The position numbers and the translations under genes were made by a program. Below, piece after piece: positions 17,095 through 28,504 of a DNA stretch of 63,310 nt. Below the pieces are notes generated by a model. The model was given only the letters and a program-made list of their open reading frames with translations. It had not been told where the DNA came from and did not search any database. Position 1 is the first letter of the stretch, and the number at the start of each line of letters is the position of its first letter. Source of the DNA: Pseudomonadota bacterium (GTDB taxonomy: Bacteria > Pseudomonadota > Alphaproteobacteria > Rhizobiales > JAKPQE01); assembly GCA_029572955.1 (NCBI GenBank), contig JAKPQE010000052.1:1-63310 (forward strand). Direction: 5' to 3'.

Positions 17095-17517
17095 ATGTCC
17101 ATCGACGACATCCTTGCCGATTTCGAGGTTCTCGACGACTGGGAGGCCCGCTACGGATATGTGATCGAGCTCGGCAAGGCGCTGCCGGCCTTCCCCGAAA
17201 GCGCCCGCAACGACGCCAACAAGGTCGAGGGCTGCGTCAGCCAGGTGTGGCTGGAAACGACCGTCGCCGAGGGCCCCGAGGGACCGGTTCTCACCTTCAT
17301 CGGCGACAGCGACGCGCTCATCGTGCGCGGCATCATCGCCATTCTCCTTGCCCTTTATTCCGGCCGCCCGGCCGCCGAAATCCTCACCACCGACGCCGGC
17401 GACCTCTTCGAACGGATCGGCCTCAGGGAAGCTCTCAGCCGCCAGCGCTCCAACGGCCTCGTCTCGATGGTCCAGCGCATCAAGGGCGACGCCCGCGCGG
17501 CGCTCGGCGAAGGCTGA
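17095..17517 (+). CDS. sufE: SufE family Fe-S cluster assembly protein
   Basis: 140 residues. The SufE fold is recognised from DDWEARYGYVIELGKALP, the sulfur-accepting cysteine C47 in NKVEGCVSQVWL and GLVSMVQRIK near the end. SufE takes persulfide sulfur from the SufS desulfurase and enhances its activity in Fe-S cluster building. The ATG at 17095 is preceded by GGAG; an upstream in-frame start at 17008 would add an Arg-rich tail not seen in SufE. The gene is isolated from any suf operon, which is common in this order. Confidence 0.93.
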   Translation: MSIDDILADFEVLDDWEARYGYVIELGKALPAFPESARNDANKVEGCVSQVWLETTVAEGPEGPVLTFIGDSDALIVRGIIAILLALYSGRPAAEILTTDAGDLFERIGLREALSRQRSNGLVSMVQRIKGDARAALGEG

Positions 17518-17536
17518 CGACTCTTCGGGCTGTGGC

Positions 17537-18199
17537 TCAGAACCGGCGCTGGCAGGAGAGCGTGCCGTAGCCGCTGACCGGTTCGTCCTCTTCCTCCGGG
17601 CTCATGGCGGCACCGGCCGAGACGGCCCAGTCGTATTTCGCGAACCTGATCCCCTCGAGCCGGGCGTCGGCCCGCCAGGCGCGATGGGCGTTCGCGACCG
17701 TGCCTGCGCCGGCGACGATGAGTTTCGGCAGGGGCTTCGCCCAGGCCTCGAATCCCAGACGGGCGCCGCCGCGGGTGCCGTTGACCGGATTGCCCGGATC
17801 GAAGGGTTTGAGCCTGTGCCGTTCCAGCACGGCGCCGACGAGCACCGCGCCGCCGGCCCGCGGCCAGACCTTCTGGAAGCCGAGCGAGGCGGTGGAGAGC
17901 TCGACGAAGCCGACGACCTCGCCCGGTAGTCGGGCTCCCGGCTCGTAGGCGTAAACCCCGGTCGCACCGCCCAGTTCGATGAATTTCCCGGTCTTGTCGA
18001 GCCGCCCGCCCAGCGCCCGCCGCTCGCCGAAATAGAGCGAGAAGTTGGCCTTGCCGATTTCGCTGCCGATGAAGACGAGGCGGCGATAGGACGTGTCGGG
18101 CGACAGGTCGGGGATGAGCGACAGCGGCTCGCCGGAAAACGCCGGACCCGATCCCGCCAGAAGGGCGGCAAATCCGAGCCCCAGCCGCTTGGCCGCCAT
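17537..18199 (-). CDS. Cellulose biosynthesis BcsS-like exported protein
   Basis: 220 residues with a signal peptide (about 1-22, cleavage after AFS). The mature part is rich in beta-strand patterns: YRRLVFIGSEIGKANFSLYFG, then ALGGRLDKTGKFIELGG and GVYAYEPG. This aligns by eye with the BcsS family, a predicted outer-membrane beta-barrel encoded near some cellulose synthase operons. No other cellulose genes are in the window. It is convergent with sufE (19 bases apart). A GTG/ATG-rich upstream extension was rejected because the signal peptide begins at MAAKRLG. Confidence 0.65.
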   Translation of the reverse strand: MAAKRLGLGFAALLAGSGPAFSGEPLSLIPDLSPDTSYRRLVFIGSEIGKANFSLYFGERRALGGRLDKTGKFIELGGATGVYAYEPGARLPGEVVGFVELSTASLGFQKVWPRAGGAVLVGAVLERHRLKPFDPGNPVNGTRGGARLGFEAWAKPLPKLIVAGAGTVANAHRAWRADARLEGIRFAKYDWAVSAGAAMSPEEEDEPVSGYGTLSCQRRF

Positions 18200-18429
18200 G
18201 ATCCGCCCGTCCCCCCTTCCGCCGGCGATCGATGTCGCCGTCTGCACCCTTGCACAATCTAGAGGCGCAATCGGACACCCGTCGACGGGAACAAAACGCT
18301 ACTCGGGCGTGATGCACCGGGAAATGCGCCCGCATGCCGGTTGCCGCGACGCGGTGCCGCGCCAAAAGCAAAGGGGCGATCCGAAGACCGCCCCTTCCCG
18401 TTCCGTTTCTGCTTCCCGAGGTCGGGAAA

Positions 18430-20209
<1,780 letters not shown>

Positions 20210-20225
20210 GGGATTGGGACCGCCC

Positions 20226-20513
20226 TTAGGCGATGATGCCCATGATGTCGGTTTCCTTCATGATCAGCAGCTCTTCGCCGTTGATCTTGACCTCGGTGCC
20301 GGACCACTTGCCGAACAGGATGCGGTCACCGGCCTTGACGTCGAGGGCGACGAGCTCGCCCTTGTCGTTGCGCACGCCCGGGCCGACGGCGACGACTTCG
20401 CCTTCCTGCGGCTTCTCCTTGGCGGTGTCCGGGATGATGATGCCACCGGCCGTCTTCTCTTCGGACTGGAGACGGCGAACGACCACGCGGTCGTGGAGCG
20501 GACGGAAATTCAT
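20226..20513 (-). CDS. groES: Co-chaperonin GroES (10 kDa)
   Basis: 95 residues beginning [14 protein letters not shown], with [13 protein letters not shown] (mobile loop) and the ending [10 protein letters not shown], typical of GroES. Seven copies cap the GroEL ring. The ATG at 20513 follows AGGAAGAG. It is the first gene of the operon, about 75 bases downstream of the CIRCE element. Confidence 0.99.
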   Translation of the reverse strand: MNFRPLHDRVVVRRLQSEEKTAGGIIIPDTAKEKPQEGEVVAVGPGVRNDKGELVALDVKAGDRILFGKWSGTEVKINGEELLIMKETDIMGIIA

Positions 20514-20588
20514 GAGTTCGCTCTTCCTTTTCTGTGCGCCCCGCGAGACCTGCCCGCGGGCGGCAAAGGGGCTCTGAATGGGAAGCCG

Positions 20589-20615
20589 TTGGCACTCCCG
20601 CAATGTGAGTGCTAA
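20589..20615 (-). promoter_or_regulatory. CIRCE element (HrcA operator)
   Basis: Read on the minus strand: TTAGCACTC-N9-GAGTGCCAA, one base from the consensus TTAGCACTC-N9-GAGTGCTAA. It lies upstream of groES and is the binding site of the HrcA repressor. Confidence 0.95.
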
Positions 20616-20628
20616 CAGGCGAGCCCGA

Positions 20629-20656
20629 GGTAAGGACGGGGCCCTTCCGTGTCAAG
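20629..20656 (-). promoter_or_regulatory. Heat-shock (sigma32-type) promoter of groES-groEL
   Basis: On the minus strand CTTGACA (from 20656) is followed, after a spacer, by CCTTACC (20635-20629). This resembles the alphaproteobacterial RpoH consensus CTTG - CYTAT. It sits directly upstream of CIRCE, as expected for dual RpoH/HrcA control. Confidence 0.65.
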
Positions 20657-20720
20657 GGGACGGCACCAAGATTCTTTTCGAGAGCGCGGAAAACGGCCAA
20701 AAAGGGTGAATGGCGACGGC

Positions 20721-22718
20721 CTACCGCGCCCCGAGAACCAGCGGGCCAGCCGCCTCGACGAGCCGTTTCGCACCGTGCCAGCTGACATGGTTGGCGTCGT
20801 GGAAGAGCGGCAGCTCGTCCACCGTCGTCGAGGCGCAGCGATCGCCCGTGCAAAAGAGTGGACGGGTATCGACGACCGCGGCACCCTCGAGTCGAGCGAA
20901 CACCTCCAGCACTTCGCGGTTGCGCGCCTCGTAGGCGGCGAGCGGCATTGCCGGCGCCGCCTCGGCGAGCGATCCGTCGCGAAGGCCCTGGTTGTAGAGG
21001 ACCGAGAGCCGCTCGAAGACCGGCTGGGTGAACTCCGGCGTCGGCCCGATGACGACGACGCGCTTGCCGGCGGCGCGGATCGCAGCGACGGTCTTCTTCA
21101 ATGAACGCTCGAACACCGCCGGATTGTCGGCGACCGACGCGGCCGGGCCGTCGTCGTCGACAACGATCGAGGCGATGGCATCGTCGCGGTGGCCCTTGGT
21201 GTAGTTCGCCCATTCGCCATAGAGCACGATCGTCTCGATCGCCGGATCGGCGATGAGGGCGGAAAGGCCGGCGGCCATCGTCGCCGGACAGCGCGCCTTG
21301 GCGTAGCGCTCGAGGCGGAAGCCGTTGAGGAGCGGTGCGCAGAAGCCGCCCGAGAGCGCGTCGAACGACCGACCCTCCCGTTCGGCCGCCGCGGCGAAGG
21401 CGTCGAACAGGGCGCCGGCGTGCGAATCCCCGACGATCGCGAAGCTTGCCGGCACGTCGGCGCCGAGCTTGCAGAAATCGCCGGCGGCGAGCCGTTCCGG
21501 GGCGCGCGGCTTCTCGATGTGACAGCGGCTCTGCAGCACGGTGCGGGTGGCGGCAACGCTCGGCGGCGTCACCCGCGCCGTTACCCGGTCCGGCGCGAGG
21601 GTGCCGAGAGTGCTGACCGCGAGCAGGACGAGGGTGCCGGCGCCGACCGCCTTGAGGAGGCGCGGCCGGGGCATCCGCGCCCGGTCGCGAAACGGCGTCT
21701 CGACGAAGCGCCAGGACAGGTATGCCGCCGCGAAGGTGACGCCGATGAGCCCGATCGCCATGCCGACGCCGGGCTCGGTGAAGGTGAAGGCGCGATAGAA
21801 GGCAAAGACCGGCTGGTGCCAGAGATAGGCCGAGTAGCTGACGAGGCCGATGCCGACGAGCGGGGCGAGCGACAGGATGCGGGCGGCGAGCGTGCCGCCG
21901 GTCGCAAAGAGGATGACGAGGAGGGCCCCGAGCGTCGGCACCAGCGCCCAGAGGCTCGGGAAGGGCGTCGCCTCGTCGAAGCCGACGACCGAGGCGGCGA
22001 TGAGGGCAAGGCCGACGAGGCCGAGGATTTCGGCGAGCGCATCGCCGCCGAGGAGCCGGTCGAAGGTGGCGCGGTGCCGGGTCAGGGTGACGGCGGCCAT
22101 CGCCCCGAGGAGGAGTTCCCAGAACCGCGTCTCGAGCATGTAGAAGGCGCGCACCGGATGGTCGGCGACGTCGATCTCGGCCCAGACGAGGCTGGCGAGT
22201 GCGGCGAGGGCCATCACGCCGACGAGGCGGCGGGGCAGGAAGCGGATGGCGAGGAAGAAGAGGATCGGGAAGAGGATGTAGAACTGCTCCTCGACGCCGA
22301 GGCTCCAGGTGTGGATGAACGGCTTGAGGCCCGAGTCCGTGTCGAAATAGCCGGCTTCCCTGGCAAAGAGGAAGTTCGAGATGAAGACCGTCGTATAGCG
22401 GATGCTGTCGAGATAGGGCTTCACCTGCGAGGGCAGCAGCGTCAGCGCGGCAAAGGGCAGGCTGGCGAGCATGACGACGTAGAGCGTCGGCAGGATGCGC
22501 CGCACCCGGCGTTCGTAGAAGCGGGCGAGCGAGAAATTGCCGCCGTCGATCTCCCTGAGGATGATCGAGGTGATGAGATAGCCCGAGATCACGAAGAAGA
22601 TGTCGACGCCGACATAGCCGCCGGAGAAGAAGGCGAATTCGGCGTGATAGAGCAGCACCGGCACGACGGCGAGGGCGCGCAGCCCGTCGATCTCCCGCCG
22701 GTAGGCAATGGCGCTCAT
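20721..22718 (-). CDS. OafA/YrhL-type acyltransferase with C-terminal SGNH domain
   Basis: 665 residues. The N-terminal part (about 1-370) is an acyltransferase-3 membrane domain of about 10-11 helices. It begins YRREIDGLRALAVVPVLLYH with RRVRRILP and SLGVEEQFYI, and the catalytic His of family 3 lies in VLLYHAEF. The C-terminal part (about 425-660) is a periplasmic SGNH hydrolase-like domain with IVGDSHAG and a closing DANHVSWHG. Such fusions move acetyl groups across the membrane onto O-antigen, peptidoglycan or other surface glycans. It sits beside two DUF1214/1254 genes and a PBP gene, so an envelope role is likely. The acceptor is unknown. Confidence 0.93.
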   Translation of the reverse strand: MSAIAYRREIDGLRALAVVPVLLYHAEFAFFSGGYVGVDIFFVISGYLITSIILREIDGGNFSLARFYERRVRRILPTLYVVMLASLPFAALTLLPSQVKPYLDSIRYTTVFISNFLFAREAGYFDTDSGLKPFIHTWSLGVEEQFYILFPILFFLAIRFLPRRLVGVMALAALASLVWAEIDVADHPVRAFYMLETRFWELLLGAMAAVTLTRHRATFDRLLGGDALAEILGLVGLALIAASVVGFDEATPFPSLWALVPTLGALLVILFATGGTLAARILSLAPLVGIGLVSYSAYLWHQPVFAFYRAFTFTEPGVGMAIGLIGVTFAAAYLSWRFVETPFRDRARMPRPRLLKAVGAGTLVLLAVSTLGTLAPDRVTARVTPPSVAATRTVLQSRCHIEKPRAPERLAAGDFCKLGADVPASFAIVGDSHAGALFDAFAAAAEREGRSFDALSGGFCAPLLNGFRLERYAKARCPATMAAGLSALIADPAIETIVLYGEWANYTKGHRDDAIASIVVDDDGPAASVADNPAVFERSLKKTVAAIRAAGKRVVVIGPTPEFTQPVFERLSVLYNQGLRDGSLAEAAPAMPLAAYEARNREVLEVFARLEGAAVVDTRPLFCTGDRCASTTVDELPLFHDANHVSWHGAKRLVEAAGPLVLGAR

Positions 22719-22724
22719 CGCTCC

Positions 22725-23360
22725 TTACCGCTTCGGGTTCGGCAGCGGCAGCGGCTCGGCGGTCACGTCGCGCGGCTTCTCGCGCTCGGGCAATTCGAAG
22801 GACTCGCAGCCCGACTCGGCCATCGCCCGGAAGACGTCGGGCTCGCTCGCCGGCTGGTCGACGAAGGCGCGGATCAGCGCGAAGCCTTCCTCGACCGGCG
22901 CATCGACCAGCACCATCTTGTCGAGGTCCGGCACCGGCGATTCGCGAAAGCGCGTCGACTGCAGCGGCGTCATCAGCCGGAGATCGAGGGCGCGCCGCTC
23001 GGCGACCCGGTTGTTGACCGAGAAGAAGTTGATGCCGCCGCGGCTGTAGAGCGCCAGCGACCAGTAGGGCGCCGGGATCGCCATCTGGATCCGCAGGGGA
23101 TCGTCGGCGAGCGAGAAGTGGCAGACCGCATAGCGCATGTTCGGATCGAGCATGACCAGCGCTTGGCTGCCGGGCTTCGGCGTCGGGATCAGGTTGAACT
23201 GGTGCTCCGGGCCGAAGGCCGAGATCGTCGCGAAGGTGTCGCGCGTCGCCACGTTCGGCAACAGGATCACCGAAACGAGGTGGACGATACCGGCCATGAG
23301 CAGGCCGCCGACCACCCAGATCAGCGTCTCGCGACGCTTGTCCATCGCCGTCTTTCTCAT
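22725..23360 (-). CDS. DUF1254 domain protein
   Basis: 211 residues with one N-terminal transmembrane helix (about 12-34) and a soluble periplasmic part. PYWSLALYSRGGINFFSVNN is typical of DUF1254. The ATG at 23360 overlaps the stop of the DUF1214 gene (ATGA), so the pair is translationally coupled. The two families are usually encoded together, sometimes fused. The molecular function is unknown; the link with envelope genes on both sides suggests a cell-envelope role. Confidence 0.85.
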   Translation of the reverse strand: MRKTAMDKRRETLIWVVGGLLMAGIVHLVSVILLPNVATRDTFATISAFGPEHQFNLIPTPKPGSQALVMLDPNMRYAVCHFSLADDPLRIQMAIPAPYWSLALYSRGGINFFSVNNRVAERRALDLRLMTPLQSTRFRESPVPDLDKMVLVDAPVEEGFALIRAFVDQPASEPDVFRAMAESGCESFELPEREKPRDVTAEPLPLPNPKR

Positions 23361-23932
23361 CGGCAGCGCCCCCGGATGATGTGGGGCAGGGTGAGGTCGG
23401 TGAAGTCGGCACCGGTGGTCAGCGGCGTGTCGTAGACCCGCAGCGCCAGCATGATCTTGCCGCCGGGGGCGGTCTGGATCCAGTTGCCGGGGCGGGCCAT
23501 CGGCGCGAGCACGATCTCGAAGCTGCCGTCGGGGCGGCGCACGACCTCGCGCGAGGAAAAGCCGGTGCGGCCGAGGTCGGTGGCGAGAAGCTGGCCGGTG
23601 GCGCTGTAGACGGTGAGCGTCCACAGCCGCGCCGCCGGCGTGCGCCCGGCGACGATGTATTCGCACAGCGGATCGAGCGGCACGCCCTCGGCGTCGGTGG
23701 AGGTGGTGAAGGCGAGGCCTTCGCCGGCGCCGAGCGGGATCTCGCCGGTGCGCGTCAGCTTGGCCCGGGTGTAAGGGTCCGCATCGAAGCGGCCGGCCTG
23801 CGGCCAGGCGGTCCATTCCCCGGAATGCACGACGCCGAGCAGCCGGCCGTGCTCGATCGCCAGATAGGTGAGGCCGAGCCCGATGACCAGCGCAATCGCC
23901 GAAGCCAGGGAGAGGTTGAAGAGGAATCGCAC
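23357..23932 (-). CDS. DUF1214 domain protein
   Basis: 191 residues from a GTG at 23932, chosen because it begins directly with the membrane helix (RFLFNLSLASAIALVIG). A GTG at 23971 in the same frame would add 13 residues. Family features are WTAWPQAGRFDADPYTRA, ADPY/A-L-T-RTGEIPL, the central C-E-Y and WTLTVYS, and a late GNWIQTAPGGK. It is probably a periplasmic, membrane-tethered protein. Its function is unknown, and it is coupled to the following DUF1254 gene. Confidence 0.85.
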   Translation of the reverse strand: MRFLFNLSLASAIALVIGLGLTYLAIEHGRLLGVVHSGEWTAWPQAGRFDADPYTRAKLTRTGEIPLGAGEGLAFTTSTDAEGVPLDPLCEYIVAGRTPAARLWTLTVYSATGQLLATDLGRTGFSSREVVRRPDGSFEIVLAPMARPGNWIQTAPGGKIMLALRVYDTPLTTGADFTDLTLPHIIRGRCR

Positions 23933-24045
23933 TGATGGTCCGTCGTCTGGCGTCGTTGGCAGAAGTGGCACGAACGGAACCGCGCCGCCGGTCCCGCGTC
24001 AACTCCTATCGAACGCGCGCGGCGGCGCGCACTTTCCTCTTGGCG

Positions 24046-26244
24046 CTAGCGAACCGGGTTCGGCTCGCCCGCCTTGGCTGCCTCTGCGGGCGAAATCGGC
24101 GCGGCGGCGCTCTGGCGGATCGGCGCGGCGTCGTTCGCCGCGGACTCGATCGCGCCGCGCATCAGCGTCTCGATGTGCTCGATGACCGCCACCGATTCGC
24201 TCGACAGCGACAGCGGCACCGCCGAGCTGATCGTCGCCTGGCCGTCGGGGTAGAGCGTCGCGACGACCTGCTTCTTCTTCCTCAGGATCTGGCCGTCCGA
24301 GCCGACATAGGGGATCGGCTTCAGGTCGACATTGGCGTGGGCGAACTTCATCACCTGCTGCCAGGTCTGTGCCGGCAAGGAGCCGCCGGTAATGCGGTTG
24401 GTCGAGGTGTAGTCGTCGTTGCCGAGCCACACCGCGGCGCAGTAGTTGCCGGTGAAACCGATGAACCAGGCATCGCGATAGGCCTGGGTCGTGCCGGTCT
24501 TGCCGCCGACCTGGACGCCGTCGATCGCCGCCCGCCGCGCCGTTCCCCAGACCGGGATCTGCACGAGGATCGAGTTCATCGCCGCGACCGTCTCTTCCGG
24601 CAGCACCCGTTCGGGCTTCGGCGCGTCGCGGGCGTGATCGTAGATGACGTCGCCCTTCGAGGTGCGGATCTCGGTGATGCCGTAGGGCGTCGCCTTGAAG
24701 CCGCCATTGGCGAAGGTCGCGTAGGCGCCGGCCATGTCGATCACCTTGACGCCGGACGAGCCGAGCGCCAGCGTCGGGTCGCGCGTCAGCGGGCTGGTGA
24801 GGCCCATCTTGCGCGCCGTCTCGATGATCTTGTCGCGCCCCATGGCGACGCCGAGGCGCACCGGCACGGTGTTGATCGACTTGACGAGGGCGGTCGTCAG
24901 CGTCACGCGACCGGCGTAGCTGCGCCCGTAGTTCTTCGGGCTCCAGTTGCCGATGGTGATCGGCGCGTCGGGGACGACGCTGTTCGGATTGTAGCCGTTC
25001 ATCATCGCCGTGGTGTAGACGAAGGGCTTGAACGAGGAGCCCGGCTGGCGCTCCGAGGCGGTCGCCCGGTTGAAGACGGATTCGCCGTAGTCGCGACCGC
25101 CGACCATCGCCCGGACCGCGCCGTCCGGTTCGACGAGGACGATCGCGCCCTGTCCGACATGCGACGCGCGGCCGAACTGGCGCAGCGTCGATTCGAGGGC
25201 GTTCTCGGCTTCCTTCTGCAGGTTCCGGTCGGCGGTGGTGCGCGCAAAGAGGATGCGGTCGCCGCCCGGCGCCAGGCGCTTGGCCTCCTCGAAGGCCCAG
25301 TCGAGGAAGTAGTTCGGGGCGTCGTCGTCGAGCCGGTCGATCGGGCTCGCCGGATTGCGCCGCGCCGCCACCACCTGGCCCTCGGTCATGAAGCCGGCCT
25401 CGACCATGTTGGTCAGCACCTCGTTGGCGCGGGCGCGGGCGGCGGCGAGGTCGTTGTGCGGGGCGTATTTGGTCGGCGCCTTGAACAGGCCGGCGAGCAT
25501 CGCCGCCTCGGCGAGCGTCACGTCGCGCACCGACTTGCCGAAATAGTACTGCGCCGCCGCCTCGATGCCGAAGGTGCCGCCGCCCATATAGGCGCGGTCG
25601 AGATAGAGCTTCAGGATCTCGTTCTTGGAGAAATTGACCTCGAGCCAGATCGACAGGAACGCCTCGCGGATCTTGCGCTCCAGCGTGCGCTCGTTGGAGA
25701 GGAAGAGGTTCTTGGCGAGCTGCTGGGTGATCGAGGAACCGCCCTGCACCACGGTATTGGCGCGGGCATTCTCGACGATGGCGCGGATCGTGCCGAGGAT
25801 GTCGATACCGAAATGGTCGTAGAAGCGCCGGTCCTCGGTGGCGAGCGCCGCCTTGATGGCGTAGTCCGGGATTTCCTCGAGCGGCACCGTGTCGTTCTGC
25901 AGGATGCCGCGCTTGCCGACCTCGTTGCCGAAGCGGTCGAGAAAGGTGATCGAATAGTCGGTGCGGGTCCGCCAGTCGGTCTCGGTCGATTCGAACGCCG
26001 GCAGGGCGAGGGCGAGTGCGAGCACGCTGCCGAGCGTGCCGAAAGTCGCCGCATCCGAGACGAGTTCGATGAAGAGGCGCGAGACGCCGCTGAGCTGCCA
26101 GCGCCGCATCCAGACGTTGAACGCGTCCCAGCGCGTGCGCAACGTTTCGCCGGTGCGGTAGAGCGTGGTGTCGAGCCAGGCGTCGATCCCGAGGAAGAAA
26201 TAGCGCAGACGGTGCGGCTTGCGGTTTTTCGGCTGCTCGTTCAC
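24046..26244 (-). CDS. Class A penicillin-binding protein (PBP1A-like)
   Basis: 732 residues. A basic cytoplasmic tail and one membrane helix (about 65-84) precede a GT51 glycosyltransferase domain with catalytic E137 in [26 protein letters not shown] and RKIREAFLS. The transpeptidase domain carries S403-x-x-K406 (PGSSFKPF), SIN at 456-458 and KTGT near residue 571. It polymerises glycan strands and cross-links peptidoglycan in the periplasm. The C-terminal tail is an Ala/Pro-rich low-complexity stretch. It is divergent from YcgN. Confidence 0.95.
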   Translation of the reverse strand: MNEQPKNRKPHRLRYFFLGIDAWLDTTLYRTGETLRTRWDAFNVWMRRWQLSGVSRLFIELVSDAATFGTLGSVLALALALPAFESTETDWRTRTDYSITFLDRFGNEVGKRGILQNDTVPLEEIPDYAIKAALATEDRRFYDHFGIDILGTIRAIVENARANTVVQGGSSITQQLAKNLFLSNERTLERKIREAFLSIWLEVNFSKNEILKLYLDRAYMGGGTFGIEAAAQYYFGKSVRDVTLAEAAMLAGLFKAPTKYAPHNDLAAARARANEVLTNMVEAGFMTEGQVVAARRNPASPIDRLDDDAPNYFLDWAFEEAKRLAPGGDRILFARTTADRNLQKEAENALESTLRQFGRASHVGQGAIVLVEPDGAVRAMVGGRDYGESVFNRATASERQPGSSFKPFVYTTAMMNGYNPNSVVPDAPITIGNWSPKNYGRSYAGRVTLTTALVKSINTVPVRLGVAMGRDKIIETARKMGLTSPLTRDPTLALGSSGVKVIDMAGAYATFANGGFKATPYGITEIRTSKGDVIYDHARDAPKPERVLPEETVAAMNSILVQIPVWGTARRAAIDGVQVGGKTGTTQAYRDAWFIGFTGNYCAAVWLGNDDYTSTNRITGGSLPAQTWQQVMKFAHANVDLKPIPYVGSDGQILRKKKQVVATLYPDGQATISSAVPLSLSSESVAVIEHIETLMRGAIESAANDAAPIRQSAAAPISPAEAAKAGEPNPVR

Positions 26245-26321
26245 GGTCGTTCTGCACCTGGTACGGCGGGGGCCCCATCCCGCCGGTTTTGTCGGGCATT
26301 ACGGAAAGGAACGCAAGCCTC

Positions 26322-26831
26322 ATGGCGAAATTTCGGCCGCCGGTCCACCGCCCGGCAGACGCGGTCTCGGGCCGCTCGCAGGGCGTGCCGTTCTGGCGCG
26401 CCAAGCGGCTCGAGGCGATGACGGCCGAGGAATGGGAGAGCCTTTGCGACGGCTGCGCCCGCTGCTGCCTGATGAAGCTGGAGGACATCGACACCGGCGA
26501 GATCGCCTGGACCGACGTCGCCTGCACGCTGCTCGAGACCGACAGCTGCCGCTGCCGCGACTATCCCGGCCGCCACGACATCGTGCCCGACTGCATCAGC
26601 CTCGATCCGAAGACCGTGCGCACGCTCTCCTGGCTGCCGCCGACCTGCGCCTATCGCCTCGTCGCCGAAGGGCGCGACCTCGACTGGTGGCATCCGCTCG
26701 TCTCCGGCTCGGCCGAGACGGTGCACCGTGCCGGCATCTCGGTGCGCGGCCGCGTCGTCCGCGAGGACGAGGTCGATATCGACGACCTCGAGGATCACGT
26801 CGTCGACTGGCCGGAAGAAGGCGGCGCGTGA
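26322..26831 (+). CDS. YcgN family cysteine cluster protein (UPF0260)
   Basis: 169 residues. The conserved cysteines are CDGCARCC (about 43-50), [17 protein letters not shown] and PDCI/PTCAYR, matching the YcgN/YcgM-type cysteine cluster thought to bind a metal or Fe-S centre. The ATG at 26322 is preferred over an in-frame TTG at 26289. No function is firmly known for the family. It is a single gene, divergent from the PBP. Confidence 0.92.
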   Translation: MAKFRPPVHRPADAVSGRSQGVPFWRAKRLEAMTAEEWESLCDGCARCCLMKLEDIDTGEIAWTDVACTLLETDSCRCRDYPGRHDIVPDCISLDPKTVRTLSWLPPTCAYRLVAEGRDLDWWHPLVSGSAETVHRAGISVRGRVVREDEVDIDDLEDHVVDWPEEGGA

Positions 26832-27157
26832 GGCCTTGGCGGGCCGCGAGCGCCTGACGGCGGAACCGCCCGCACCGGCAGTTCGATTGTCCGCATTCCA
26901 AGGAAATCCCGAGATCGTTCCGTGTAGTGTCACGGAAATGAAATATATCGCGCATCGGCGATCGAATTTCACGTTTGAATTATCGCAGATATGCAGAAAT
27001 GCGGCGAAAATAATACGAGAGTCTGGCGCGATTTGCGCGAGTTTGACTGCTTGTTCGGAATGGTAGCCATGCACATGCGGCATGGGTCGCGCCTTTTTCT
27101 TGCCGGGAAGCCGTCGCATATGCGGGTCATCGTGCGGTCGGCCGAAAGGAAGAGGTA
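26832..27157. other. Intergenic region with palindrome
   Basis: 326 bases without a credible gene. It includes a perfect inverted repeat TTCCGTG-N6-CACGGAA at 26918-26937 and, to its right (26938-27060), an AT-richer stretch likely to hold the promoter of the following unknown gene. The palindrome has the size of a dimeric repressor operator. Confidence 0.5.
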
Positions 27158-27643
27158 TTGACCCAGAGGTGGCTACAGATCAGGGGCGACCCGTCGATCC
27201 GGCGCTTCCTGTTCGCCCAGACGCGACAGCAGAGCGCCCTCGACGGTCGCTACAATGCGGTCATGTACCGTGCGGTGAAGCTGTTCACCGAGCGCGGCAT
27301 CTTCCACATCCAGATTCATTTCTCGAGCAGCCAGATCACCGTGTGGTCGCTCGACGATCCGTGCAATTATCAGGTGTTTCTGATCGACGAGTTCCTCGCG
27401 CCCGAACAGATCGCCCGCCACGACGATCGCGACTATCCGCGCGAGGCCGTCGTGCGTCCCTTCGAGATCGCCGCGGTGCTCGAACGGCTCGGCCAGTTGC
27501 GGTTTTCCGACGAGGTCGTCTATCTGCGCTCCGGCTCGCTCAATATCATGAACGGCACGGTCGGGCTGACCTTCTCGTGCGACGGCAGCCACTATCTCGA
27601 CTATCGCGAGTTCCTGGCGAGCGAGCAGTTCCGCGCGAACTGA
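27158..27643 (+). CDS. Hypothetical protein
   Basis: 161 residues, not recognised. The start is a TTG at 27158, supported by a strong AAGGAAGAGG ribosome binding site five bases upstream. No signal peptide or membrane helix is seen. Predicted mixed alpha/beta content includes GIFHIQIHFSSSQITVWSLD and a C-terminal DYREFLASEQF. It stands alone between an AT-richer region and tRNA-Val. Confidence 0.7.
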   Translation: MTQRWLQIRGDPSIRRFLFAQTRQQSALDGRYNAVMYRAVKLFTERGIFHIQIHFSSSQITVWSLDDPCNYQVFLIDEFLAPEQIARHDDRDYPREAVVRPFEIAAVLERLGQLRFSDEVVYLRSGSLNIMNGTVGLTFSCDGSHYLDYREFLASEQFRAN

Positions 27644-27721
27644 TGGCCGCCGGCGCCGCCGCCGACCGACAGGCTGCCCTGTCGCGGGCCGGTGCGAAGC
27701 GGACTCTTTTTTCTGGAAAAA

Positions 27722-27796
27722 TGGTGGGCGCGACTGGGATTGAACCAGTGACCCCTACGATGTCAACGTAGTGCTCTCCCGCTGAGCTACGCGCCC
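27722..27796 (-). tRNA. tRNA-Val (GAC)
   Basis: A complete cloverleaf on the minus strand: perfect acceptor stem GGGCGCG/CGCGCCC, D-arm TAGCTCAGCGGGAGAGC, anticodon GAC in the loop TTGACAT, T-arm GGTTCAATCCC and encoded CCA. Confidence 0.96.
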
Positions 27797-27919
27797 TCCG
27801 GTCGGCGTTGCCGACGAAGCCAGTGGGGTATAACGGGCTTTGCCGCAGGGCGCAAGCACCCTCTGGCGAACTTTCTCGAGCGGCCCGGCGCGGCCGCCCG
27901 CGGCTCCTCGGAAGGGGCT

Positions 27920-28279
27920 TCAGGCCGCGAGGATCTTCTCGACCTCGTTGACCAGATCGCGCAGATGGAAGGGCTTCGAAAGGACCTTGGCGTCCTTCGG
28001 AGCCTTCGAATCCGGATTGAGCGCGACGGCGGCAAAGCCGGTGATGAACATCACCTTGAGGTCCGGATCGAGCTCGGTTGCCCGGCGGGCAAGCTCGATG
28101 CCGTCCATCTCGGGCATGACGATGTCGGTCAGGAGCAGCGTGAACGGCTCTTCGCGCAAACGTTCGTAGGCGGAAAGGCCGTTGTCGAACGAGATCACGT
28201 CGTAGCCGGCGTTCTGCAGCGCCTTGGTGAGGAACCGGCGCATATCGTCGTCGTCTTCTGCAAGCAGGATTCGCGGCAT
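27920..28279 (-). CDS. cpdR: CpdR response regulator
   Basis: 119 residues, single receiver domain. D52 is the phosphorylation site (LLTDIVMPEMDG) and the lysine lies in LSKPFHLRDLVNEV. The sequence is almost the standard Hyphomicrobiales CpdR (LLAEDDDDMRRFL, GLSAYERLREEPF, VMFITGFAAVALNPDS). In its unphosphorylated form CpdR brings ClpXP to substrates, including CtrA-pathway proteins, and it is phosphorylated via CckA-ChpT. The ATG at 28279 follows GGAAG; the 23-residue upstream extension is rejected. Confidence 0.96.
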   Translation of the reverse strand: MPRILLAEDDDDMRRFLTKALQNAGYDVISFDNGLSAYERLREEPFTLLLTDIVMPEMDGIELARRATELDPDLKVMFITGFAAVALNPDSKAPKDAKVLSKPFHLRDLVNEVEKILAA

Positions 28280-28504
28280 GGATTGTCTTCCGATGGTCGT
28301 TTTGCGCGCGCCCCGGCGCGCCTCGTCTCGAGTAACCTTAGACGCCATCCGTGGTAAAGATCAGGTGAAGACGCCGACGACGGCGGCACGGCTGTGGCCG
28401 GGAAGTCGGGCGAAGTAGACAAGTTCCCGGCTGATTTGGCAATATTGCCGCACCCGCCGGCAAAAGACTCGCCCGCTATTCGTTCGAGAAGGACCGCCGA
28501 ACCG

